A DNA stretch of 46,341 nucleotides from positions 1-46,341 of IMG/VR virus record IMGVR_UViG_3300024346_000124. One strand, 5' to 3'. The stretch's first letter is position 1. Each line of letters starts with the position of its first letter. A program made the translations under genes and the position numbers. Of this stretch, positions 23,736 to 30,116 are shown in pieces. A model generated the notes under the pieces. That model saw only the letters and a list, made by a program, of their open reading frames with translations, was not told the origin of the DNA and searched no databases. This DNA comes from a virus.

Positions 23736-24331
23736 GTCGCTTCTATCGTAAGAAGTTAAACGCACAGGGCAGATACATCAACCCGCCTGTTCACGCAAAG
23801 AAGAAGCCAACCATTGCGACTGCAACGCACGGAACTGAAACGAAGTTATATAAGTTTGAGCGTGGTCCGTTAAAGGAAACTTCGACAGAGCGTACTATCC
23901 GAATCGCAAAAGAAGCAGAGGAGCGTTACTACGCAAGACGAGCAGAGAAGGAAGCAGGTAAAATGTTCAAGCAAAAGACTGCCGAAGAGAAGCGTGTGAT
24001 TGCAGAAGCAAAGCGGAAAGCAGAATACGATGCGTTATCCGAAGGTCAAAAGCGTTATGCAGATGTAAGAGAGATGCGAAGACTGCAAAAAAGAAAGTGT
24101 GGTGCTCCTGTTGGTATGTACAAACGCTCTGAGGAAGTAAGACAGAAGATGCGTGAGTCAGCCAAAAAGCGTTGGGCAGGACTGTCACCTGTACTGACGA
24201 AAGAAGAAAAGCGTTTGAAGCACAATGCGTATCAGAACGCTCGCAACCAAAGGCTTAGTGCTGAACGCCGACAGAAAAAAAGCACAGCGTTCGTGATTAC
24301 GATTACAATCACCGACCCAAACAAGTCGTGA
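23732..24331 (+). CDS. Basic, helical, probably nucleic-acid-binding protein with a NUMOD3-like motif
   Basis: The ATG at 23732 overlaps the previous stop (ATGA). The 199-aa product is very rich in Lys, Arg and Glu with a long charged helix (about 55-110). A segment RSEEVRQKMRESAKKRWAG near residue 133 resembles the NUMOD3 DNA-binding motif found beside homing nucleases, though no nuclease domain is visible. It is the last gene before a strong terminator at 24339. Confidence 0.65.
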   Translation: MSRFYRKKLNAQGRYINPPVHAKKKPTIATATHGTETKLYKFERGPLKETSTERTIRIAKEAEERYYARRAEKEAGKMFKQKTAEEKRVIAEAKRKAEYDALSEGQKRYADVREMRRLQKRKCGAPVGMYKRSEEVRQKMRESAKKRWAGLSPVLTKEEKRLKHNAYQNARNQRLSAERRQKKSTAFVITITITDPNKS

Positions 24332-24338
24332 AACTGTT

Positions 24339-24360
24339 GCTCACACCTTCGGGTGTGGGC
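24339..24360 (+). terminator. Intrinsic terminator with UUCG tetraloop
   Basis: GCTCACACC pairs with GGTGTGGGC (9 bp, one G.U) around a TTCG loop, 7 bp after the stop codon and followed by TTAACTTTT. The very stable C(UUCG)G loop makes this a confident call. The rest of the 199-bp gap to the next gene holds weak repeats (CTGTG/CACAG at 24486-24501) and no gene. Confidence 0.8.
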
Positions 24361-24530
24361 TTAACTTTTGCTGTGCTACATACTACGCCCTCAACAGCCG
24401 AGTACTCACAAGGCAGTAGACAGTAGCACGGCAATCCATTTCTCATACAGCGTGAACCCCGACCAAACTAACTAGGGTAGTATCGCTGTGTGAGTCCACA
24501 GAAACGAAACAAACATAAACAGATACGCCT

Positions 24531-25364
24531 ATGAAACAAATGATTGGTAAACTGCTGGCTTGGTTCTTACCAGCCAATACTACGGAGCATAAGTATGCTC
24601 TTTTGGAAATGCGAGTGATGTGCTTGGAGATGGAGAATAACAAACTCCGAGTGATGTTGGAGATGGATGACATCAACGCATCAACGAAAGAGCAGTTCAA
24701 ACCGCACTTCGACACGCTGGTGTCCAAGAGCGTTATGAGTTGGCTGAAAAACTGGCTCGATGATTACGATGTATCCGAATCCGAATCCTTCAAGGATGGT
24801 GTCGGAAGTATTCTCGATGACCACGATTTCAGCGACCAGATTGACGATGCACTTGGCAATCGTGATTGGTCTTACGAGTTGGAAGGTGTCTTGGATTACG
24901 ATGATGTCGCAAGCAAGGTTATCAAGAAGTTGGATTGGTCTGATGTCATCAGCGATAACGACATCGTTACTTCTGACGATATCGATTGTTCCGATGTAAT
25001 GCTAAAGTCCGAGCAACTCTCCGAAGACGAAATCGTCAAGCGTGGCGATTTGGCAGAAGAGATTAGCAACGACTTGAAGCGTGATTGGTTTAAGTCCCTC
25101 ATCGCTGAAATGGTTGACAGCGAATTCCAACACTCGCTTGGCAAGGCTCGTGAGAACGCACAAGCCAATTCCCAGAACGCAATCGATGACGAGATTCAGA
25201 ACGCTGTCGCAGAGCGTATCGAGTCGCAGTTCAAGACCAAGTTCGGAGCCGAGTGGGACAATTGGTTCAGCGAGAATATCCGACACACGGTACAAACTGT
25301 GCTGGGCGAGATGCTCCAATCCGCTTACGAACAGACCAAGAGCGAGGGCAAATCCAATGCCTAA
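24531..25364 (+). CDS. Acidic repeat protein of unknown function
   Basis: The 277-aa product begins with a short hydrophobic/basic segment (MIGKLLAWFLP) and then a helix. Residues about 74-155 are strongly acidic and made of imperfect 13-17-residue repeats built on a Leu-Asp-Asp/Trp pattern: LDDYDVSES, LDDHDFSDQ, RDWSYELEG, LDYDDVASK, LDWSDVISD. The C-terminal third is an amphipathic helical region. Such acidity could mimic DNA, as some anti-restriction proteins do, but nothing proves this. It overlaps the next gene by 8 bp. Confidence 0.7.
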   Translation: MKQMIGKLLAWFLPANTTEHKYALLEMRVMCLEMENNKLRVMLEMDDINASTKEQFKPHFDTLVSKSVMSWLKNWLDDYDVSESESFKDGVGSILDDHDFSDQIDDALGNRDWSYELEGVLDYDDVASKVIKKLDWSDVISDNDIVTSDDIDCSDVMLKSEQLSEDEIVKRGDLAEEISNDLKRDWFKSLIAEMVDSEFQHSLGKARENAQANSQNAIDDEIQNAVAERIESQFKTKFGAEWDNWFSENIRHTVQTVLGEMLQSAYEQTKSEGKSNA

Positions 25365-25617
25365 AAAGCCCAAGGTCTCCGAGGAACGCACCGCAGAGTT
25401 GGTTAAGATGTTAGAGATTCCAGAAACCATTTCGCCAGAGGATTACCCATCCGCACGGCTTCTTGGTGAACAGAATATCTTCATCGATATCAGTTCCGCT
25501 TGCAAAGCGTGGCGTAGAGTTGACCGAGGAGTATCCGAAAGGATTTTCAAGGTCATCAATGACGCTGGATGCGATGAGCACGAAGTCGATGCCCTCCTTA
25601 ACGCCATTACACTCTAA
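25357..25617 (+). CDS. Hypothetical 86-aa protein
   Basis: Translation likely starts at ATG 25357, inside the end of the acidic repeat gene (a longer upstream frame is a shadow of that gene). It has a basic N-terminus (MPKKPKVSEER), then helical segments and a C-terminal helix (DEHEVDALLNAITL). No family is recognised. Confidence 0.6.
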   Translation: MPKKPKVSEERTAELVKMLEIPETISPEDYPSARLLGEQNIFIDISSACKAWRRVDRGVSERIFKVINDAGCDEHEVDALLNAITL

Positions 25618-25723
25618 CCAAGAGTAATCGCTTCTGTCCCCAAAATTTGTGCGAAAAACATTGGAGCCTCCACAGGTTCTAGTGCGAAGTAGCACATAAC
25701 CCAAAGAAAAACCAAACACACAT

Positions 25724-26668
25724 ATGTTGTCCTACAACATTCAGTCCGATGCCGACCTCACAAGTCTGCGTCTTCAATACGAGCAGGAAGTCGCAAGACA
25801 TTCTGCTAACGCTCCGAAGGTTTCCTTCGGTGCAAACGCCCATAAGTATTCAGTCCGTGCCGTCCCGCTCTACACGAGCGAAGGCATTCCTGCTAACTGT
25901 TGGGGTAATCAGCGGTGCGATAATGGAGCAATCATTGGTAAGGTGTCCGAGAAATACGGCATCATCCAGAACGATGACTTCGAACATCGCATCCTCAACG
26001 GCTTCGAACAGAATGGTCTCACGCCTACTGCATTCGAATCCATCGTCACTCGTATGGGAGCACGAGCACACTTGTGCTACGATTTCCAAACCGAGAAGTT
26101 CGATGTTACCCACAAGGGTGATATCGTTGCCCTGCGTATCACCGCAAAGAACTCATTCGATGGCACTAGCCGTTCGTCTGTTTCTGTCGGTGCTCTTCGT
26201 TTGGTCTGCCTCAATGGTATGACATCGTTCCGTGAAGATGTGTTTATGTCTGTGCGTCACACACAGTCCGTATCCGCAGACTTCGTGAGCAACATCATCC
26301 AACAGGCGATGAACGAGTGGACTCATATTCGTCAGTCGTTCCAAAATCTTGCTACTAGCGACATCACGCAAGAGCAGGGTTGGAACGCTATCGAGAATAT
26401 GGTTAACCGTGGCATTCTTGGTGCTTCGCTTCGCAAGCAAGTCCACGAAGTCTGGGAACAACCATCGTATGAGGAAGACCGCAGTCGTAATTTGTGGAAT
26501 CTGTATAATGCCCACACGCAAGTGCTGACGCATAACCACGGCAACCACAAGTATGAGATGAAGCAACGCCAAGGTGGTGCTGTGCTTAACACTCTGCATA
26601 CGGCTTCGACCTCTGCTGAATTCGCACGACTTCTTCTGGCAACACCAGACGAGGTTCGCTCTAACTGA
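25724..26668 (+). CDS. DUF932-family protein
   Basis: The 314-aa protein matches the DUF932 pattern found in phages and conjugative elements: EKYGIIQNDDFEHRIL near 78, then VALRITAKNSFDGTSRSSVSVGALRLVCLNGMTSF near 135-170, and a helical C-terminal half. The biochemical role is unknown. Arginine codon use is striking: one AGA among about 20, the rest CGN. The start is ACATATG with an A/C-rich leader and no Shine-Dalgarno. The 106-bp gap before it contains no gene. Confidence 0.8.
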   Translation: MLSYNIQSDADLTSLRLQYEQEVARHSANAPKVSFGANAHKYSVRAVPLYTSEGIPANCWGNQRCDNGAIIGKVSEKYGIIQNDDFEHRILNGFEQNGLTPTAFESIVTRMGARAHLCYDFQTEKFDVTHKGDIVALRITAKNSFDGTSRSSVSVGALRLVCLNGMTSFREDVFMSVRHTQSVSADFVSNIIQQAMNEWTHIRQSFQNLATSDITQEQGWNAIENMVNRGILGASLRKQVHEVWEQPSYEEDRSRNLWNLYNAHTQVLTHNHGNHKYEMKQRQGGAVLNTLHTASTSAEFARLLLATPDEVRSN

Positions 26669-26675
26669 TATTACA

Positions 26676-26705
26676 GGGACGCATCATAGCAATGTGGTGC
26701 GTCCC
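26676..26705 (+). terminator. Long hairpin after the DUF932 gene
   Basis: GGGACGCATCA pairs with TGGTGCGTCCC over 11 bp (one G.U) with an 8-nt loop TAGCAATG, 7 bp after the stop. There is no U-run (CGCTTATC follows), and the next ATG is 11 bp away, so it may rather protect or separate the transcripts or attenuate them. Confidence 0.5.
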
Positions 26706-26715
26706 GCTTATCACT

Positions 26716-26904
26716 ATGAAAGCAACATTCGGTATCGGTCTCGAACCAACCAAGCGTAACAAAGTTTGGGTTGTGTCTATCTATATCAACCTGCCCGACA
26801 AAGCCCCAATGCTCGACTCTGAACATTCGTTCAAGACGAAGCGTGATGCGAAACTGTTCATCGAAGGATGGAAGGCTAACTGTGAGTGCAATAATCGTAA
26901 CTAA
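26716..26904 (+). CDS. Hypothetical 62-aa protein
   Basis: A small alpha/beta protein: two strands (ATFGIGLEP, KVWVVSIYINL) followed by a helix (KTKRDAKLFIEGWKANC). The start ATG 26716 lies right after the hairpin. It resembles in layout the 72-aa product at 27087 (strand, then a helix with RDA), but the family is not recognised. Confidence 0.6.
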   Translation: MKATFGIGLEPTKRNKVWVVSIYINLPDKAPMLDSEHSFKTKRDAKLFIEGWKANCECNNRN

Positions 26905-26905
26905 T

Positions 26906-27106
26906 ATGATTACGATTAACGGAGTTGAGTTAACTCCTGCACAGTTAGTGTCGCTCACCAAGTTGGTGAATGTCGGTTGGACTATTGATTACTCGTCAAT
27001 CCATAAACTGCCAGCAGAGCAATGCATTATGGTCGCTGTCAAAGGCAACCAGACAGGTGCTCAAATGGTAATCGGAATCGAAGCAGATGGCTACTCGCAC
27101 TCGTAA
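26906..27106 (+). CDS. Hypothetical 66-aa protein
   Basis: It begins MITINGVELTPAQLVSLTKLV, a strand and a helix, 1 bp after the previous stop, and overlaps the next gene by 20 bp. No family is recognised. Supported by tight packing in the unit. Confidence 0.55.
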   Translation: MITINGVELTPAQLVSLTKLVNVGWTIDYSSIHKLPAEQCIMVAVKGNQTGAQMVIGIEADGYSHS

Positions 27107-27305
27107 GTTTAGTTGGCTGGTAGTAGCACAGACCTACAAGTCTGCCGTCATCAAGGCTGAAACTGAACGAGATGCTATCGATGTGTTTCATAACATCGAA
27201 TACAATGGTTCAACCAGAGCGAAACAGGCATTGGAAGACAGCACCGCATACGAGGTTGAAGCACACGAGTATGATTGCCCTCGTCCTAAACGGAAACGAA
27301 AATGA
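27087..27305 (+). CDS. Hypothetical 72-aa protein
   Basis: A strand (KFSWLVVAQTYKSAVIKA), a helix (ERDAIDVFHNIEY) and a basic tail (PRPKRKRK). The stop overlaps the next start (ATGA). No family is recognised. Confidence 0.6.
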   Translation: MATRTRKFSWLVVAQTYKSAVIKAETERDAIDVFHNIEYNGSTRAKQALEDSTAYEVEAHEYDCPRPKRKRK

Positions 27306-27742
27306 GTCTCGATTTCGAATTCGCCAAGGGCATTAAGAAAGAGTTGATTGAGTATCGGCAGAAAGATGGTTCGTTGCATTGGTTGCCTCGTGCTCAATCG
27401 TTCGTCTTCTATCAGATGTTGTTACAACACGACATCGATGGTGAGATGACCGATAAAAAGATGTGCGAGATTAACAGACGCATAGAAATCATCAACGCCA
27501 GCATCAGCAAGCATTCGCATTGGTATTCAGCAACCGAAGGATTCCAACATCAGTTGAATGATGTCGTTGTCTATTGGGGGCTTACGACAAATGTATCCCA
27601 TATGTCTATGACCAAATGGAATGCTTGGTTTGCAAAAGCCCACGCTCGTAGAAGTATGGAGAATCATAAACAGTATGGCTGGCAGAATGCTGTATTGAAA
27701 CCATACGAACAGTTGTCACGAGCAGATGACAACGCTGGCTGA
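27302..27742 (+). CDS. Hypothetical 146-aa protein
   Basis: Mostly helical, with several Trp and His residues (LHWLPRAQSF, SKHSHWYSA, KYGWQN-like end). The family is not recognised. It overlaps its upstream neighbour by 4 bp and a tiny membrane peptide gene by 17 bp. Confidence 0.65.
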   Translation: MSLDFEFAKGIKKELIEYRQKDGSLHWLPRAQSFVFYQMLLQHDIDGEMTDKKMCEINRRIEIINASISKHSHWYSATEGFQHQLNDVVVYWGLTTNVSHMSMTKWNAWFAKAHARRSMENHKQYGWQNAVLKPYEQLSRADDNAG

Positions 27743-27797
27743 AGCAGTAGTGGTTGGCATATGGCTCTGCATATTAATCAAAGGATTGCGAAAATAA
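27726..27797 (+). CDS. 23-aa single-span membrane micropeptide
   Basis: MTTLAEAVVVGIWLCILIKG plus LRK: one hydrophobic helix with a basic end, starting 17 bp inside the previous gene. It is the last frame of this unit. A second tiny membrane peptide with a basic end lies in the same place at the end of the next unit (28536), which is the main reason to call it. Confidence 0.4.
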   Translation: MTTLAEAVVVGIWLCILIKGLRK

Positions 27798-27820
27798 GCA
27801 AAAACCTTGGGTTAAAGACA

Positions 27821-27837
27821 GGTTTCACAGCGAAACC
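27821..27837 (+). terminator. Short hairpin
   Basis: GGTTTC and GAAACC pair around ACAGC, 24 bp after the micropeptide stop. It may act together with the stronger hairpin at 27853. Confidence 0.35.
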
Positions 27838-27852
27838 CAGCCATCACACAGT

Positions 27853-27875
27853 CCACGCATCGTGCAGGTGCGTGG
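27853..27875 (+). terminator. Intrinsic terminator before the shared element
   Basis: CCACGCA pairs with TGCGTGG over 7 bp with a 9-nt loop, followed directly by ATTTCATTTT. Stem plus T-rich tail at the end of a gene unit fits intrinsic termination. The 32-bp shared element starts 6 bp later, overlapping the T-tract. Confidence 0.6.
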
Positions 27876-27880
27876 ATTTC

Positions 27881-27912
27881 ATTTTATGCTCCCAGCATCT
27901 GCTATCTTACCA
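27881..27912 (+). promoter_or_regulatory. Shared 32-bp element, copy 2 (probable promoter)
   Basis: Identical over 32 bp to 21936-21967, including the palindrome ATGCTCCCAGCAT and the extended -10-like TGCTATCTT. It precedes the Lys-rich gene at 27991 by about 80 bp and follows a terminator, a position that suits a promoter. Confidence 0.6.
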
Positions 27913-27990
27913 ATAGGAAAGCACGGCACTACGCACGGCTGACCTCCGCACGAACCAACAACAAGTGCGGTGACGGAACCACGAACGCAT

Positions 27991-28539
27991 ATGAATAAAC
28001 AAACCCCCGAAGAAATCGCCATCATCAAGGCGAAGGTGAAAGCGGAACAGGCGAAACAGAAGGCGAAGGAACTTCGTCTCGAAAAGAAAGCGAAGGCTTT
28101 CGACAAGGCGAAGGAACAGCGGATTGAAAAACTTCTCGCCCGATTGGAAAAAGCGAAGGACGCAAAGTTCCTCGCAGGTGCAAAGAAGGTTTCGTTTATC
28201 GTGACCCAGAAAAATTGGGACAGCGTAATCGAAACGCTTGAAGGTCACGGCAAGAATATCGCTGACCCGAAAGCAAAAATCGGGATGGGCGAAGTCTGCC
28301 ATTGGGCTGACAAGGTTGAGCCTATGCTCCTCGGTCTGATGTCCGCAATCAAGGCAGGTCAGAAAACCGCCTTCGAAAAAATGGAGGCGAAGGAAAAGCG
28401 GACGGTTCGCCGTCTGACCGCTGGCATCAGCCAAACGAAAATCAAGCCAGCGAAGTTCAAAGCCATCCTGTTGAAGCAAGCCAAACGCATCAACAATATC
28501 GTGGAGGACATCGGAGAGTTTAAGAAATATATTTCGTGA
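27991..28539 (+). CDS. Lysine-rich helical protein
   Basis: The ATG at 27991 (GCATATG) is preferred to an in-frame GTG at 27970. The 182-aa product starts with a long charged helix of Lys/Ala/Glu (about 8-60), has a small globular middle (KKVSFIVTQKNWDSVIETLEGHGKNI) and ends with basic helices. It is strongly basic, so DNA or RNA binding is plausible, but no family is recognised. Confidence 0.65.
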   Translation: MNKQTPEEIAIIKAKVKAEQAKQKAKELRLEKKAKAFDKAKEQRIEKLLARLEKAKDAKFLAGAKKVSFIVTQKNWDSVIETLEGHGKNIADPKAKIGMGEVCHWADKVEPMLLGLMSAIKAGQKTAFEKMEAKEKRTVRRLTAGISQTKIKPAKFKAILLKQAKRINNIVEDIGEFKKYIS

Positions 28540-28595
28540 GCCTCATCGCCCTCGGAATATTCATTATCGTCCTGCGTATGTTGAACGGAAAATAA
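28536..28595 (+). CDS. 19-aa single-span membrane micropeptide
   Basis: GTG start overlapping the previous stop (GTGA): MSLIALGIFIIVLRMLNGK. One hydrophobic helix with a basic tail, in the same setting as the peptide at 27726. It is short enough to arise by chance; the parallel with the other unit raises it above noise. Confidence 0.35.
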   Translation: MSLIALGIFIIVLRMLNGK

Positions 28596-28631
28596 TCCGT
28601 TACGCATCGCACGGCATCACGAGAAAAGAAG

Positions 28632-28670
28632 TGCATCCTCTCGCCCTACGGGGCGGGGGGGTGCATTCTT
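28632..28670 (+). terminator. Strong intrinsic terminator
   Basis: A 15-bp stem (28632-28646 with 28651-28665, including four G.U pairs) closes a TACG tetraloop and is followed by TTCTT. It ends the accessory region before the long non-coding stretch. Confidence 0.75.
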
Positions 28671-28972
28671 CCTCACAAGCCTCATTCTCCAACGCATTCA
28701 GATACACACTTTTTACTTGCAAAAGACTAGTAGTGATGAAGGCAGGGGTTATTAGGGGGGTAGTTGGTATATGGTGTCAAGTGGTATCTGCTTGGTAGGG
28801 TCAATATATGGCGTTTTTTAATGTTCTGGGTAGGGGGAAGTGTATTTCCTAGGGGGGTGTAATAGATTTCCCTAGGGGGGTGCTATGGATTTCCTACATA
28901 TAGAATAGGGTATAGGATAGACTATAGAGATACAGGTATTGACATATCGATTCCTCTGGGGAAAGTAGACAT
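28671..28972. other. Non-coding region with G-runs; possible origin or control region
   Basis: No convincing gene is seen in these 302 bp. It holds several runs of four to six G on the plus strand (28744-28760, 28833, 28851, 28874), a T-run with an AT-rich patch (28801-28823), the iteron-like array at 28844-28910, and an AT-rich stretch with repeated TATAG words (28900-28930) just before the gene at 28973. This is the kind of content expected for an origin or a late promoter region; a promoter for the right-hand unit must lie here or inside it. Confidence 0.5.
28844..28910 (+). repeat. Iteron-like array B, second copy of the array in the initiator gene
   Basis: Three units start at 28844, 28866 and 28889 (spacing 22 and 23): ATTTCCTAGGGGGGTG, ATTTCCCTAGGGGGGTG and ATTTCCTACATATAGAA. 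The third matches the third unit of array A over TTCCTACATATAGAA, and GGGTGCTATGGATTTCCTA (28878-28896) matches the lead-in of array A with one mismatch. Shared order and spacing suggest binding by the same initiator. Confidence 0.65.
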
Positions 28973-29482
28973 ATGAACCACAAGGAGTCGGAGTTGGTAG
29001 ACATTCTTAACATCACCAGAGCCGAATTTAAGTATCTACGGAAGAATCTGGCTAATTCTGATAAGAATGTCGGTCCTCTTTGGATGCGTGAAGAGTCAAA
29101 CAAGCCAGAACACCTGCGTACCGTGTATTGGACTGATGCTGGTATGTACTTTCTAAGGGCTTACCTGTCTGAGAAGGCTGGTCAGCCTGTGATTAAGCCA
29201 GATACTGATATGAAAGTAATGAGTAAGGCTCAGTTTCTTGATATGGTGCATAAGACCAAGTGGGTAGGCAAGGTTGTCAGAAACCTATACAAGAACCATA
29301 TGGTCTTGATGGTGGAACATAACTCTGGGTTTAATGTTATGGTTAACTGCCGTGACAACCAACTATTTTCCAAAGGTGCGTGGGTCGTAGTTGACACCAA
29401 TGAGAATAGCCACACCGTTCGTGGTCAGTCTTTTAAATCTTATGAAAAAGCCTTCGAAACCCTCTCCAAAAAAGGAGTCTAA
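28973..29482 (+). CDS. Hypothetical 169-aa protein, possible DNA-binding N-terminus
   Basis: The N-terminus (ELVDILNITRAEFKYLRKNL) could be a helix-turn-helix; a strand-rich C-terminal part follows (HMVLMVEHNSGFNVMVNCRDNQLF, then GAWVVVDTN). It is the first gene after the non-coding region and so of the late/packaging unit. The start is ACATATG with no Shine-Dalgarno. A small terminase role is conceivable from its place upstream of the large subunit, but no match is recognised. Confidence 0.65.
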   Translation: MNHKESELVDILNITRAEFKYLRKNLANSDKNVGPLWMREESNKPEHLRTVYWTDAGMYFLRAYLSEKAGQPVIKPDTDMKVMSKAQFLDMVHKTKWVGKVVRNLYKNHMVLMVEHNSGFNVMVNCRDNQLFSKGAWVVVDTNENSHTVRGQSFKSYEKAFETLSKKGV

Positions 29483-29576
29483 CTGTGGCACAAAAGATTT
29501 GTGCAAAACCCTAGGTATTCCTAAATTCAAACCTCTCGACCACGAGCAAAAGGAGAAGTCTAAAAATGGGAAGTAA
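29442..29576 (+). CDS. Small Lys-rich 44-aa protein
   Basis: MKKPSKPSPKKESNCGTKDL... ends KEKSKNGK. It overlaps the end of the previous gene by 41 bp and the start of the next by 11 bp. Two cysteines; no family. Called on packing and frame only. Confidence 0.4.
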   Translation: MKKPSKPSPKKESNCGTKDLCKTLGIPKFKPLDHEQKEKSKNGK

Positions 29577-29910
29577 AGGAGGTCGTGGTATGGCACAGCC
29601 TACCTATTTGCCGACTACTGGTACAGACCTGTCGCAGTTTAACAACACTCCTATGAACCAAGGCTTTCAATGGAATAAGCCACAGGGTTTTAAGGATGCT
29701 ACGGAATCTAATATTGGTACTTCTAATTACACTCCAAATTTCTTGTTCCAAGATTCGCAGTTTGGTATGAGCGGTTTCCAAGGTCAGTCTAACGGTAACA
29801 CTAATCCTGCTACTAACGGTAATGTTGGCTATAATGGTGGAAACCAAGCAGTTGACCCAAACAGTTTCTGGAAACCTATTAACCAATATGGACCTTCGAT
29901 GTTCAGATGA
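29566..29910 (+). CDS. Asn/Gly/Gln-rich 114-aa protein
   Basis: Low-complexity, uncharged product (e.g. SGFQGQSNGNTNPATNGNVGYNGGNQ). Asn/Gly-rich proteins in late phage units are often minor virion parts, but there is no match. The stop overlaps a tiny following frame (ATGA). Confidence 0.55.
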   Translation: MGSKGGRGMAQPTYLPTTGTDLSQFNNTPMNQGFQWNKPQGFKDATESNIGTSNYTPNFLFQDSQFGMSGFQGQSNGNTNPATNGNVGYNGGNQAVDPNSFWKPINQYGPSMFR

Positions 29911-29981
29911 ATATTGACCCTCACACAGGCGATGATGAGGATGATGATGATGGCGAAAATTTATATTTCCAAGACCAATAA
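29907..29981 (+). CDS. Tiny acidic 24-aa frame
   Basis: ATGA overlap with the previous stop, product with an Asp run (GDDEDDDDGEN). A competing frame in the same DNA reads MAKIYISKTNNKIEVLT and ends at the TAG inside the hairpin at 29992. Either or neither may be translated. Confidence 0.25.
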   Translation: MNIDPHTGDDEDDDDGENLYFQDQ

Positions 29982-29991
29982 CAAAATCGAA

Positions 29992-30013
29992 GTTCTGACC
30001 TAGCGGTCAGAAC
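29992..30013. terminator. Perfect 9-bp hairpin upstream of tRNA-Thr
   Basis: GTTCTGACC and GGTCAGAAC pair around TAGC. There is no T-run after it on the plus strand, so it may be a processing or stabilising hairpin near the tRNA rather than a terminator. Confidence 0.4.
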
Positions 30014-30031
30014 GATACAGAACTGATTTAC

Positions 30032-30103
30032 GCATTGGTAGCACAATGGTTGTGCAACAGTTTTGTAAACTGTAGGTTGTCGGTTCAAGTCCGACCCGAT
30101 GCT
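30032..30103 (+). tRNA. tRNA-Thr(UGU)
   Basis: Acceptor GCATTGG pairs with CCGATGC (one G.U); D-arm GCAC/GTGC around AATGGTT; anticodon stem ACAGT/ACTGT around TTTGTAA, anticodon TGT; T-arm GTCGG TTCAAGT CCGAC; discriminator T. CCA is encoded at 30104-30106, unlike the phage tRNA-Arg. It reads ACA and possibly other Thr codons. The HNH endonuclease gene begins 11 bp after the CCA. Confidence 0.95.
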
Positions 30104-30116
30104 CCACTTTAACACT

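Noticed and set aside
29907-29981. ENLYFQ in a tiny frame, identical to a TEV protease site used in expression vectors
   Set aside because: No vector, tag or linker sequence surrounds it, and the flanks are ordinary phage DNA; it is taken as coincidence.
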